DNA from: Glandiceps talaboti
Lineage: Eukaryota > Hemichordata > Enteropneusta > Spengelidae
Assembly (NCBI RefSeq): GCF_964340395.1
Contig: NC_135570.1
Span: forward strand, 17,486,822 to 17,550,821
DNA length: 64,000 nt
Direction of reading: 5' to 3'
A model generated the notes under the pieces. That model saw only the letters and a list, made by a program, of their open reading frames with translations. It was not told where the DNA came from and did no database searches. Positions 1-36,196 of this stretch are shown piece by piece. Every line of letters starts with the position of its first letter. The first letter of the stretch is position 1. A program made the translations under genes and the position numbers.

Positions 1-8
1 TTAAGTTG

Positions 9-65
<57 letters not shown>

Positions 66-115
66 ACACACAGATGCCTATAGCACTACTGAACCTTATC
101 AGTTCAGTTGTGCTA
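1..115 (+). mobile_element. TIR element D, terminal fragment with (CA)n
   Basis: Ends ...GCACTACTGAACC, TTATCAGTTCAGTTGTGCTA, identical in pattern to the right end of the copies at 7362, 13126 and 39001. A (CA)n tract of about 58 bp precedes it. The left part is cut off by the window edge. Confidence 0.75.
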
Positions 116-584
116 ATAAAACCAATGATCTGACACAACATCACCACTTTATCAAAAGGTATACGAGTCCGATATACTTTTTTGACGACTTTGAAGAATA
201 CAAGTCGAAAGTCTTACGTAATTCGAGCGATCGTAGACAGTGGAGGGGAAACACGCATGTTATCAGTGTCACATGGCGCAACAGTGTTACACATACTTTA
301 CTTTGGAAAAGGTGTGAACGATCGTTGTTTTGGGGCATTTGTTTTCTTAGAGGGTTTAACGTGTGATAACAAATAATGATGCCATAGTAATTCTTCAAAC
401 TCTGACCTATCAATGTCTCTCATTTTCGTTTTTTTCATTTGGATTATTTGTTACCGATAGACATGATTTCACAAGGGATTTGAAAATGACAAGGTTTGGA
501 CTCAAAAACGTACAATTTTCACAGATTTGCATGTCGAATTGCTGGGACATTCACTTACTTTCTATTAAACATAAGTAGAGTATG

Positions 585-640
585 TTGTTTTGAATATGTC
601 GAGGTAACAGTTCCGTATGTTCCGAGTATGCCAAATGCGT
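585..640 (+). repeat. Solitary 47-bp minisatellite unit
   Basis: One copy of the unit that is tandem at 1766-2009 (TTTTGAATATGTCGAGGTAA core) stands alone here, about 1.1 kb away, with a diverged second half. It shows that the unit has spread or that an earlier array has been broken up. Confidence 0.7.
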
Positions 641-1449
641 TTACATTACAGGCAACGCTTGGTGAAATTTTCACCAATTTATTTCCAAATTTGACCAAAT
701 TTGACACTTTTGTCCAGAATTTTGCTTCCACCAAGCACTAATTTTTTGAGCATTGAATCACTAGGTTTTTTCAAGTCAGCTATACGAATGGCCTGTGAAG
801 TCAACAATGTATGTTACAGATCTATAGGCCTTGCTGGGCCAGTGATCGCTGCCTGAGTACCTTAACCCTGTGGAAATTCATTTGGCACGGGTAGCATTTA
901 AAAAAACAAAGAGAACACGAAAATAGCTACTAAAAATACTAAGTTTCCAGGGATCACTGCCTATGTTACATGGATGTCGTTGATATGCCTATATTGGTAT
1001 AGGCAGCTGACTTCGTATTTCTGATTGTAAACATGATCCCTTTAAAACAAAGTAACATAGCTATAAAGCGCAGTGTGTTCTGGGAGTACTTAGAGCTTAC
1101 GTTGAATGTCATAGAATGAAAAAAATTTGATCAACAAAATACAATCCATCCAATTGTCTATCGACTTTCATTGCCTCAAAACAAGCTGGAAAAAATTAAC
1201 CAAATATCATACATAAAATATGCATAAATCAAGATTGCAATGTCCAATATACTCCCTAGGTAAACCAGATTTCTTAAGTGGACACTGCAATGCATTGTGG
1301 ATAGCATTGTCTCATACTGTGTGGAACGTGGTATGGAAAACACCGCATGCTCACTCGACAAAGAAAGAAAGCTTATGTGCCAGGTAAATCAAAAGTTCCA
1401 AGCGGGCCCCCTAGGCCCTCTGGAACTAATAAAGTTGGTTTGTACTTAC

Positions 1450-25358
<23,909 letters not shown>

Positions 25359-25616
25359 CTGTGAATAAAACAAAAAATACATGTGTAAAAGAAATATGGA
25401 CCACAAATAGTCATTGTCTAAAATGACAAAAGTAGGTAGAATGTACATCCCAAGTATTTCATCAAAGTTTCTAAAAATTATAGTAAAAGTACAGAATGGA
25501 AACATATGCAAGGTTTTTTTTAGAATATTTTCCCTTCTAATAGTAGTAGGCTTTCAAAATAGAATTAAACCATCAACAGTGATATACTGCATTTTCTACT
25601 TGAGAACTAAAAGATA

Positions 25617-25733
25617 GGTGATTGTTAAAAGTGTGTTGTACATTATGCCATGTTGGGTGATTGTTAAAAGTGTGTTGTACATTATGCCATGTTAGGTGAT
25701 TGTTAAAAGTGTGTTGTACATTATGCCATGTCA
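25617..25733 (+). repeat. 39-bp tandem repeat, three copies
   Basis: Three units of GTGATTGTTAAAAGTGTGTT followed by GTACATTATGCCATGTT. Confidence 0.9.
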
Positions 25734-26639
25734 GAAGACAAGGGGACCAACAGCATGAATAGGGAGGGCCGGGCATACCAATTACATCATCTCTACAATC
25801 ATGTCATCACCACTATGCCACCTAGCAGTAAGTCTGCAAATGGAAAGTTTGGCAAAGCCTGTCATCCTCAACAGGTGAGATGTTACTTGTATGATACAAG
25901 AACTCATTACTACTATGTTAATATGTATAATATGAATAAATTATTTGGAACACCAATTAAAATACTATTTTAATTTGAACATTCTATTTAAAACACTATA
26001 AGTATAAACATAAAACACAAGTTGTTTTTAATTTTCGTTTGTCAACCTTGGTAAAAGGGGTGGGTTTTGCATAAATTTTGGGTGGGGATTCTTGGTAAAA
26101 ATACCTGAGAAATTCTAGAGTAGATTTTACCTACATATTGTGCTTAACAAAAACACTATACTATACTACAGGCTGACCATTTAATTAAACCATTTAATGT
26201 ACATGTAGAGCTGTACTATCATGAATGGATACAAATTTAGGAGTACAAATTGTCTAGTGTCTTTATGTGAATAGGACACCATGTTACTACCAGCTGTGTC
26301 CATATAAAGTAAACAGCGATATTGTAATATTGTAATTTGTTTATGTATGACTATTGATAATTAAATGATAGTAGTATTTTGTCTCCCGATAGTCTTACAA
26401 CTCCTGATGACAAATTCATAGTAAAACTGGTAAACAATATAGTCTCAAACTGTAAGTTATACATTGTTTAGGAAATTGCTAGGAAACTAAAAACTTACTA
26501 ATTTCATCCAAGTAAACTATCTGTGCCAAAAGCTGATAAAACTCATTTTTGTAACAAATTCACAACTGACACCATTTTCTCTGGCTACTCTCCATCTTTC
26601 TACAGCACTCAGCAATTCAGGATATATTTTAAATCAAAC

Positions 26640-27517
26640 AACCCCCCCCCCCCCTCTCAATATAAAGCTGGTCATAAAAGTTAACCCCCCCCCCCCCCTT
26701 TCAATATAAAGCTGGTCATAGAAGTTAACCCCCTTTTCAATATAAAGCTGGTCATAAAAGTTAACCCCCCCCCCCCCCTTTCAATATAAAGCTGGTCATA
26801 GAAGTTAACCCCCTTTCAATATAAAGCTGGTCATAAAAGTTAATCCCCCCCCCCCCTTTCAATATAAAGGTGGTCATAGAAGTTAACCCCCCCCTTTCAA
26901 TATAAAGCTGGTCATAAAAGTTAACCCCCCCCCCCCCCTTTCAATATAAAGGTGGTCATAGAAGTTAACCCCCCCCCCCCTTTCAATATAAAGCTGGTCA
27001 TAAAAGTTAATCCCCCCCCCCCCCCTTTTCAATATAAAGCTGGTCATAAAAGTTAATCCCCCCCCTTTCAATATAAAGCTGGTCATAGAAGTTAAACCCC
27101 CCCCCCCCCCCCCCTTTCAATATAAAGCTGGTCATAAAAGTTAACCCCCCCCCTTTCAATATAAAGCTGGTCATAGAAGTTAACCCCCTTTTCAATATAA
27201 AGCTGGTCATAGAAGTTACCCCCCCTTTCAATATAAAGGTGGTCATAGAAGTTAACCCCCCCCCCTTTTTCAATATAAAGCTGGTCATAAAAGTTAACCC
27301 CCCCCCCCCCCCCCTTTCAATATAAAGCTGGTCATAGAAGTTAACCCCCTTTTCAATATAAAGCTGGTCATAGAAGTTACCCCCCCCCCCCCCTTTCAAT
27401 ATAAAGGTGGTCATAGAAGTTAACCCCCCCCCCCCCCCCCCCTTTTTCAATATAAAGCCGGTCATAGAAGTTAACCCCCCCCCCCCCCCTTTCAATATAA
27501 AGCTGGTCATAGAAGTT
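26640..27517 (+). repeat. Poly-C minisatellite, about 42-bp units, about 21 copies
   Basis: Each unit is TTTCAATATAAAGCTGGTCA followed by TA(A/G)AAGTTAA and a C run of 3 to about 20. The constant part is nearly invariant while the C run varies freely. On the minus strand each unit gives a G run, and neighbouring G runs could pair as G-quadruplexes. It lies upstream of exon a, so it is probably in TM9SF3 intron 1, but that depends on where the undetected first exon is. Confidence 0.95.
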
Positions 27518-27857
27518 AATTAATTGTTACTACATGACCAAATGAATTCAAACTAACAATATGTTCAGATACTTATTCATAGGGTACACATCACAGATGT
27601 CAGGGTCAGAGATTGTGATTGGTTTGTTCTGCTCTATTTTCACAAGCATTAGCGAGTGAACATACGGCAGCAGAATAAACCAAACCACTCATGAAAATAA
27701 CTTCTGTATGCCCTACCATCCATTGCGAGGCTGTGGGGTTCTGTCATACTATTTACAAACTGTAGTGAAATAAGGAAATGCGTAGTTGAATGGGCGCTGT
27801 AATGTTTGTTTTGATCTTGCATATTGCTATTCCAGTCATCATTTCAGCGACATAACG

Positions 27858-30800
27858 TTGTAACAGTCCCCGGTTAACAGTAGGTCAGATTATCATAACA
27901 CTAACAGTCCCCGGTTAACAGTAGGTCAGATTATCATAACACTGTAACAGTCCCGGGTTAACAGTAGGTCAGATTATCATAACACTGTAACAGTCCCGGG
28001 TTAACAGTAGGTCAGATTATCATAACACTGTAACAGTCCCCGGTTAACAGTAGGTCAGATTATTATAACACTGTAACAGTCCCCGGTTAACAGTAGGTCA
28101 GATTATTATAACACTGTAATAGTCCCGGGTTAACAGTAGGTCAGATTATCATAACACTGTAACAGTCCCCGGTTAACAGTAGGTCAGATTATTATAACAC
28201 TGTAACAGTCCCCGGTTAACAGTAGGTCAGATTATTATAACACTGTAACAGTCCCCGGTTAACAGTAGGTCAGATTATCATAACACTGTAACAGTCCCCG
28301 GTTAACAGTAGGTCAGATTATTATAACACTGTAACAGTCCCCGGTTAACAGTAGGTCAGATTATTATAACACTGTAACAGTCCCGGGTTAACAGTAGGTC
28401 AGATTATCATAACACTGTAACAGTCCCGGGTTAACAGTAGGTCAGATTATCATAACACTGTAACAGTCCCGGGTTAACAGTAGGTCAGATTATCATAACA
28501 CTGTAACAGTCCCCGGTTAACAGTAGGTCAGATTATCATAACAGTTCGGGGTTAACAGTAGGTCTGTAAGCAAGATTATTATAACGTAACAGTCCCCGGT
28601 TAACAGTAGGTCAGATTATCATAACACTGTAAGTCCCCGGTTAACAGAAGGTCAGATTATCATAACACTGTAACAGTCCCCGGTTAACAGTAGGTCAGAT
28701 TATCATAACACTAACAGTCCCCGGTTAACAGTAGGTCAGATTATCATAACACTAACAGTCCCCGGTTAACAGTAGGTCAGATTATCATAACACTGTAACA
28801 GTCCCCGGTTAACAGTAGGTCAGATTATTATAACACTGTAACAGTCCCCGGTTAACAGTAGGTCAGATTATTATAACACTGTAACAGTCCCCTGTTAACA
28901 GTAGGTCAGATTATCATAACACTAACAGTCCCCTGTTAACAGTAGGTCAGATTATCATAACACTAACAGTCCCCGGTTAACAGTACATGTAGGTCAGATT
29001 ATTATAACACTGTAACAGTCCCCGGTTAACAGTAGGTCAGATTATTATAACACTGTAACAGTCCCCGGTTAACAGAAGGTCAGATTATTATAACACTGTA
29101 ACAGTCCCCGGTTAACAGTAGGTCAGATTATTATAACACTGTAACAGTCCCCGGTTAACAGTAGGTCAGATTATTATAACACTGTAACAGTCCCCGGTTA
29201 ACAGTAGGTCAGATTGTTATAACACTGTAACAGTCCCCTGTTAACAGTAGGTCAGATTATCATAACACTAACAGTCCCCGGTTAACAGTACATGTAGGTC
29301 AGATTATTATAACACTGTAACAGTCCCCGGTTAACAGTACGTCAGATTATTATAACACTGTAACAGTCCCTGGTTAACAGTAGGTCAGATTATTATAACG
29401 TAACAGTCCCCGGTTAACAGTAGGTCAGATTATCATAACACTGTAACAGTCCCGGGTTAACAGTAGGTCAGATTATTATAACACTGTAACAGTCCCCGGT
29501 TAACAGTAGGTCAGATTATTATAACACTGTAACAGTCCCCGGTTAACAGTAGGTCAGATTGTTATAACACTGTAACAGTCCCCTGTTAACAGTAGGTCAG
29601 ATTATCATAACACTAACAGTCCCCGGTTAACAGTACATGTAGGTCAGATTATTATAACACTGTAACAGTCCCCGGTTAACAGTACGACAGATTATTATAA
29701 CACTGTAACAGTCCCTGGTTAACAGTAGGTCAGATTATTATAACGTAACAGTCCCCGGTTAACAGTAGGTCAGATTATCATAACACTGTAACAGTCCCGG
29801 GTTAACAGTAGGTCAGATTATCATAACACTGTAACAGTCCCCGGTTAACAGTAGGTCAGATTATCATAACACTAACAGTCCCCGGTTAACAGTAGGTCAG
29901 ATTATCATAACAGTTCGGGGTTAACAGTAGGTCAGATTATCATAACACTGTAACAGTCCCCGGTTAACAGTAGGTCAGATTATTATAACACTGTAACAGT
30001 CCCCGGTTAACAGTAGGTCAGATTATCATAACACTGTAACAGTCCCCGGTTAACAGTAGGTCAGATTATTATAACACTGTAACAGTCCCCGGTTAACAGT
30101 AGGTCAGATTATCATAACACTAACAGTCCCCGGTTAACAGTACATGTAGGTCAGATTATTATAACACTGTAACAGTCCCCGGTTAACAGTAGGTCAGATT
30201 ATTATAACACTGTAACAGTCCCCGGTTAACAGTAGGTCAGATTATTATAACGTAACAGTCCCCGGTTAACAGTAGGTCAGATTATCATAACACTGTAACA
30301 GTCCCCGGTTAACAGTAGGTCAGATTATCATAACACTGTAACAGTCCCTGGTTAACAGTAGGTCAGATTATTATAACACTGTAACAGTCCCCGGTTAACA
30401 GTAGGTCAGATTATCATAACACTGTAACAGTCCCCTGTTAACAGTAGGTCAGATTATTATAACACTGTAACAGTCCCCTGTTAACAGTAGGTCAGATTAT
30501 TATAACACTGTAACAGTCCCCGGTTAACAGTAGGTCAGATTATCATAACACTGTAACAGTCCCGGGTTAACAGTAGGTCAGATTATTATAACACTGTAAC
30601 AGTCCCCGGTTAACAGTAGGTCAGATTATCATAACACTGTAACAGTCCCCTGTTAACAGTACATGTAGGTCAGATTATTATAACACTGTAACAGTCCCTG
30701 GTTAACAGTAGGTCAGATTATCATAACACTGTAACAGTCCCCGGTTAACAGTAGGTCAGATTATCATAACACTGTAACAGTCCCCGGTTAACAGTACATG

Positions 30801-31605
30801 TAGGTCAGATTATTATAACACTGTAACAGTCCCTGGTTAACAGTAGGTCAGATTATCATAACACTGTAACAGTCCCCGGTTAACAGTAGGTCAGATTATC
30901 ATAACACTGTAACAGTCCCCGGTTAACAGAAGGTCAGATTATCATAACACTAACAGTCCCCTTTTAACAGTAGGTCAGATTATTATAACACTGTAACAGT
31001 CCCCGGTTAACAGTAGGTCAGATAATCATAACACTGTAACAGTCCCCGGTTAACAGTAGGTCAGATTATCATAACACTGTAACAGTCCCGGGTTAACAGT
31101 AGGTCAGATTATCATAACACTGTAACAGTCCCGGGTTAACAGTACATGTAGGTCAGATTATTATAACACTGTAACAGTCCCCGGTTAACAGTACATGTAG
31201 GTCAGATTATTATAACACTGTAACAGTCCCCGGTTAACAGTAGGTCAGATTATCATAACACTGTAACAGTCCCCGGTTAACAGTAGGTCAGATTATCATA
31301 ACACTGTAACAGTCCCCGGTTAACAGTAGGTCAGATTATCATAACACTGTAACAGTCCCCGGTTAACAGTAGGTCAGATTATCATAACACTGTAACAGTC
31401 CCGGGTTAACAGTAGGTCAGATTATTATAACACTGTAACAGTCCCCGGTTAACAGTAGGTCAGATTATCATAACACTGTAACAGTCCCCGGTTAACAGTA
31501 GGTCAGATTATCATAACACTGTAACAGTCCCCTGTTAACAGTAGGTCAGATTATTATAACACTGTAACAGTCCCCGGTTAACAGTAGGTCAGATTATCAT
31601 AACAC
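27858..31605 (+). repeat. 43-bp minisatellite, about 87 copies, 3.7 kb
   Basis: Units read GTAACAGTCCCCGGTTAACA followed by GTAGGTCAGATTATCATAAC and ACT. Common variants are CCCGGG/CCCCGG/CCCCTG, TTATCA/TTATTA, 41-bp units lacking GT, and units with an ACATG insertion (GTACATGTAGG). Some variant combinations recur in blocks (e.g. 29213-29400 and 29550-29760), showing segmental duplication inside the array. Confidence 0.96.
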
Positions 31606-32837
31606 TCACATGTGTGTAGTCAGTGAACAAATACATAACAGGATCGTACTCATTTTGAATGACATGTAGAGTTAAAAACCTAAGTTAGGCTTTGCTAAGA
31701 AAGTATTTTATCAACATCCCAAATCATGTCAACACCCCAACCCTGAGGTAATGATTGCCACTATACATGTACACTGAGTGGAAGAGAAAAAATGTTGTCG
31801 CCATCAAAATCATCGTAGCGCAATCAAAATGGTGAACACATTATAGCTTGACACAACTTGTAAGTATGCATTCTGAACTTTGTTGTCCACTACATATCTA
31901 ATTTAGGAGTCATGTTGTTTTATGTCTACGACGTTAATTAAATGACGATCTTTCATGTTTGAAAATTTAGAAATTTTGGAGAAACTTGACTAGAAATGCT
32001 CCAACTTCAAAGATTTTGGTAACAAAATGCTTGTCGGAAACAGCTTTTTCTAATACCTTTGACTGTGCATGGGTAGCAACCTTTAGTCTCGTTCATGCAT
32101 CCCCTTTAGTAGAAGTATCTATCAATCAATTTTTTGGGTGTGTTTGATGGAAAGTACTGAACAATCTGCAGAGGTTACGATCATGGAGTACAAAGATTAG
32201 TCAAGAACAAAAGAAAGACAAAGCCTTGTTAATTGTAATGCTCTCTGCAGACTCCTCCCCTTATACCTCCATGATAGTAACTACTGGTAACTATTAGTCT
32301 TTACTCGTTAGGACATGTAGTTATGGTTTTGATTTTGATTTCACCCTTTAAATGATTTTCAAATTTTGGTCAAAATACTGATTCTGTACTACTTTCTCTG
32401 AAGAATATAAGAAATATTAGTTAATAAAGATTTGAAAGAATTATATGCTACAGTGGTAAATTTTGTCTATGGCAATTAAAAAAAAATTACAATGTCAAAC
32501 AAAAATCCTGAATGTGCAATTAGTAAAATCTGAACTAACAAACAGCTATAGTGAGGTTATCCTGTGTGAAAAAGCTGTGAAACATCAGCTGCATTCCTGA
32601 GAATTGTTCAATGCAACATACAATTCAATTATGTTAATTGTATCTCACATTCAAAGTTATGATTACCTGTCTGTACAGCTACAGGAGTGGCAGAAACTTA
32701 ATTTTTACATGGGAAGCCCTTCATGGGACGCTACTTGTTAGTGTCCACAGTCAGGACATAGCCTTAAAAAGGTCCTGAGAAAGATGTATGGGTATAACCA
32801 TAGATTAATAGTGCCATGGTACTATGTTAAGGTCACA
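31606..32837. other. No gene seen
   Basis: Unique-looking AT-rich sequence. A minus-strand frame at about 31810 starts MILMATTFFLFHSVYMYSGN and has a signal-peptide look, but it lacks the acidic/His stretch expected for TM9SF3 exon 1 and has no convincing donor, so it is not called. Confidence 0.45.
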
Positions 32838-33240
32838 GGAATCAACACTGTACACAGGTACCAGAATCAATCTGTATGATTTTTTTTTACATGTACATGT
32901 ATAGTAAATAAGACAAGGTTTGAAGGTTTGGCCAACTGTTTACAATTCAAACACCCTGCGATTTCAACAAACAATTACAATAATCAAACCGCCACTAAAA
33001 CTCGCCTAAATGCCGTCAACAGAAGCGCAATTAAATATATTCCATGATTTTTAACATCGATAACATGAGTTTTAGTGGCAGTTTGATTATTGTAATTGTT
33101 TGTTGAAATCGTTGGGAGTTTGAATTGTAAACAGTCTGTGGCTCGTTAGGTTGGCCGAACCTTCAAACCTTGTCTTATTTACCACACATATTTTTTTTTA
33201 AATTATACAGATTCTGATTCGAGTACCTGTGTGAATCAAG
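32838..33240. mobile_element. Fold-back element of about 400 bp with about 170-bp arms
   Basis: Left arm 32838-33000 and right arm 33065-33240 are inverted copies. Both contain TAAATAAGACAAGGTTTGAA, ACTGTTTACAATTCAAAC and CAACAAACAATTACAATAAT read in opposite directions. The spacer is about 65 bp. Such long-armed hairpins are typical of fold-back MITEs, and the transcript of either strand would form a long duplex. Confidence 0.85.
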
Positions 33241-34197
33241 TTATTGAATTTCAAAATTTACGTTGCTATCACTTTTGTTGACAACTTTGGAAACACAATC
33301 GAGAAAGAGGAAACTATATACGCTTTGTAAACAAGGAAGGCAGCTGAAAACAATGATTGTAATTCGTTATATCGTGGCAAACTACTCCAAAGCCTGCTGG
33401 CGAAACCCAACAAAACTTAATACGGAAGTGAACAGACTACATATCAGGATCACGTCACGGACTGACATACAAGTATGCATTCCATTTATTTTTAAATAAA
33501 TTGTAGTTTGAATATATATTCAGTCCTCTACACTTAAATAGAATGACGTGAACGTAAAGATAAATACAAAGCGTGCCATGCATATAAAAAGGGGTTAATA
33601 TTTTGACTTGGTATGATCCGTCCACATCAGCCGTCGGCCATCTTGGATAGCAACCGTACGAAAATAAACATGGTGACAACTTACTATATGGTTATGTTCA
33701 TCTGCTTTAACGATACAAAATACAGCAACTGTAACCCAAATGGTTCTAAATGTTTTCCTCCACATCTCCGTCGGAGCAATTTTCCTTCTGTACTCGTACA
33801 GAGACAGATGAAGACGGATACACTACTTTCAAACGGCAATATAGACAGCTATGGCGCAGCCCTTCGCCACGTCATCCCCACTTCTTAGTTTCAACTTTGA
33901 TGGCGCTGTTGTCCATGGTTGTCATCGTTGGTCATCGTGTCATATTGCCAGTAATACAATCTAATATATACCACGTTTTAATATCATTGTTTATTTGTAC
34001 TTGGGCGTCAATCGAGACAACAAATGTTTACATAACAGTGCATTTCGAACGCCGATGGGTTGTTTCGTTAATTTCCTTTTCACAATCATGATGAATTTTC
34101 GTGTTCTTGTCTTTTTCATACATATATTGGGAGTTCTGACAATGATGAGGTAAGTTACAATGGATCAAATCAAACATGAATGTACGAAAATATCCAG

Positions 34198-34246
34198 AAT
34201 AAGATAAGATAAGATAAGATAAGATAAGATAAGATAAGTTAAGATA
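34198..34246 (+). repeat. (GATAA)n microsatellite
   Basis: Eight or nine tandem AAGAT pentamers, with one AAGTT variant, inside the putative intron of the 34-kb fragment. Confidence 0.9.
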
Positions 34247-34461
34247 AAACTTTATTTCAACCTTTTAAAATTTTTTACATTTCTAATTTGGTATTTAAAA
34301 GAAATAAAGTTAATAATAATCTAAGTAAATAACTAAGTTATAAATATGTAATTGGGTGAAAAGTTCAGTTGAGTTTGTAGTGCGGTTACTGAAAGTTATG
34401 GCTCTGACTGCTATCTTCTGGGAGATATAGATATTTAGTAAATGTGAATGGTAAACATTGG

Positions 34462-35000
34462 AGCCCCAAACCTCTAGGCCATATGAATATTGTGAGCCCC
34501 AAACCTCTAGGCCATATGAAATGTGAGCCCCAAACCTCTAGGCCATATGAAATGTGAGCCCCAAACCTCTAGGCCATATGAAATGTGAGCCCCAGACCTC
34601 TAGGCCATATGAAATGTGAGCCCCAAACCTCTAGGCCATATGAAATGTGAGCCCCAAACCGCCTCTAGGCCATATGAAATGTGAGCCCCAAACCTCTAGG
34701 CCATATGAAATGTCAGCCCCAAACCTCTAGGCCATATGAAATGTGAGCCCCAAACCTCTAGGCCATATGAAATGTGAGCCCCAAACCTATAGGCCATATG
34801 AAATGTCAGCCCCAAACCTCTAGGCCATATGAAATGTCAGCCCCAAACCTAGCTATAGGCCATATGAAATGTGAGCCCCAAACCTCTAGGCCATATGAAT
34901 ATTGTGAGCCCCAAACCTCTAGGCCATATGAAATGTGAGCCCCTCTAGGCCATATGAAATGTGAGCCCCAAACCTCTAGGCCATATGAAATGTGAGCCCC
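34462..35000 (+). repeat. 31-bp minisatellite, about 17 copies
   Basis: Units read GAGCCCCAAACCTCTAGGCC followed by ATATGAAATGT. Variants include GTCAGC for GTGAGC and a few inserted bases (ACCGCCTCT, ACCTAGCTATA). It lies between the proposed donor at 34150 and acceptor at 35036. Confidence 0.93.
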
Positions 35001-35162
35001 ATATGTCACACTGTTCAAATTTGTTGATTTCTTCAGGACATATATTTATTATGACGGCTTGATCGTCCTGTCTATTTTCGGATCTGTTTTCCTTTCAACA
35101 TCCTTTCTTCAACTTTTAGACCACAGTTTGCACTGGTTCGCCATCTCAGAGTATATCACTGT

Positions 35163-35460
35163 GTGAAAAGGGCTGAATCCATCATGGATTCCTTTAGATT
35201 CTATGCTGGATACTGTAAGAATCCAGCAGAATCCTGTGGTATATGTTATGGATTCTGTAGAGAATCCATCAACTATCCAATGGTGGATTCCCTTGGATAT
35301 GGAACATTTAGAATCCATTGTTCTATCCAGTACTGGATTCTGCTGGATTCCGAAGAAAGTCATGAATGAATAGAAATGGCGGTCAATCCTTAAAATCAAT
35401 ATCGAATAATGAATATTCATATTTAAATGAGAATCCTCTTAATATCCACTACTGGATTCT
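35163..35460. repeat. Cluster of GGATTC/GAATCC inverted repeats
   Basis: About 15 copies of GGATTC or its complement GAATCC fall within 300 bp in both orientations, e.g. GAATCCATCATGGATTC (a perfect palindrome apart from the centre) at 35174. The two strands carry similar open frames as a result. It may be a decayed fold-back element. Confidence 0.6.
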
Positions 35461-35539
35461 GGCAAGTAAATATTATCCCTTTATTCATCAATATTTATAT
35501 TAAGAGTCTCATTTCTGTCATGGATGGCAAGGGGTCCCT

Positions 35540-35665
35540 TTCATGGTTAGGGACAGGACAGAATTTACAGGGGGGGGGCATGAAAAAAATGGGAGGCTTG
35601 AAGGGGGAGTCATGAAAATTCTCATGGTTTGAATGGGGGGGCCGCGAAATATTTTGTTATTGAAA
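35540..35665 (+). repeat. G-rich dispersed repeat, copy 1
   Basis: GGGACAGGACAGAATTTACA is followed by G runs and CATGAAAAAAATGGGAGGC, then GCCGCGAAATATTTTG. The same ingredients occur at 38.2 and 60.35 kb. Coding-like frames across it are Gly runs only. Confidence 0.65.
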
Positions 35666-35946
35666 AAAATTAATATGTTAGAAAATTTAGCATTGCATGA
35701 GATAGCACTTGATATCGCCTTTAATATTGAATGTCTACACTTTCATTTATGTATTAAAATGGAAGTGTGTATGTTTGTATGTACCTATTTAGTGAAGCAT
35801 AAAAACACTACTCAAGATTAATTTGATACACCCTGAATTACTCTTATAAGTTGTTCACACACACACACACATATGTATACATACATACATACATACATAC
35901 ATTTTAGCACTGTGGAAACAGGTTCAGTGTGTGATTACCATCAAGG

Positions 35947-35948
<2 letters not shown>

Positions 35949-36030
<82 letters not shown>

Positions 36031-36108
36031 AGGGTAGAAGAAAATCAAGTCGGGTTTTTCGTCTCTACAAGCCTGTTTCGTGAGTAAATCACTCGTCAGG
36101 AGATGTTG

Positions 36109-36190
<82 letters not shown>
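35949..36190. repeat. Two (TA)n tracts flanking a 90-bp core
   Basis: Alternating TA runs of about 78 bp lie at 35949-36026 and 36113-36190, with a non-repetitive core between. The tracts are self-complementary, so the region can extrude as a large cruciform with the hammerhead core as its loop. Confidence 0.95.
36055..36110 (-). ncRNA. Hammerhead ribozyme-like core
   Basis: On the minus strand all conserved parts occur in the right order. These are CUGACGA (36099-36093), a stem II of GUGA/UCAC closed by a UUUAC loop, GAAA, a two-base-pair stem III (AC...GU) with loop AGGCUU, and then the cleavage triplet GUA (36068-36066). Stem I forms between UCUC (36103-36100) before the core and GAGA (36065-36062) after the cleavage site. 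Very short stem III is the form known from Penelope-like elements and related retroelements. No reverse transcriptase or GIY-YIG frame is found nearby, so this is either a fragment or a small stand-alone ribozyme repeat. Self-cleavage is predicted, not shown. Confidence 0.7.

Positions 36191-36196
<6 letters not shown>

Larger units (their letters stand above)
33655..35166 (+). pseudogene. Possible membrane-protein gene fragment, FRAG1/DRAM/PGAP2-like end
   Basis: Two stretches join across a good GTAAGTTA donor at 34150 and a TTGATTTCTTCAG acceptor at 35036. The first ends ATGATGAG; the second reads TYIYYDGLIVLSIFGSVFLS, then FLQLLDHSLHWFAISEYITV, then stops. The LHWFAISEY motif resembles the HW..A..EY segment of the FRAG1/DRAM/PGAP2 family of multi-span membrane proteins. 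Upstream (33750-34080) another frame encodes a hydrophobic stretch MALLSMVVIVGHRVILPVIQ, but it is out of frame with the downstream part. If this is a gene it is frame-broken or has an undetected intron. The family call is a guess. Confidence 0.3.

Noticed and set aside
26883-27510. Gly-rich frame with MTSF(I/L)LKGGG repeats on the minus strand
   Set aside because: Translation of the poly-C minisatellite; frame continuity depends on chance C-run lengths.
27858-31605. CRISPR-like array of regular repeats
   Set aside because: Units are contiguous with no variable spacers, and the DNA is animal. It is a minisatellite.
31790-31850. Candidate signal-peptide exon for TM9SF3
   Set aside because: It lacks the expected acidic/His segment just before exon a, and the possible donor is weak. 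The first exon remains unidentified.
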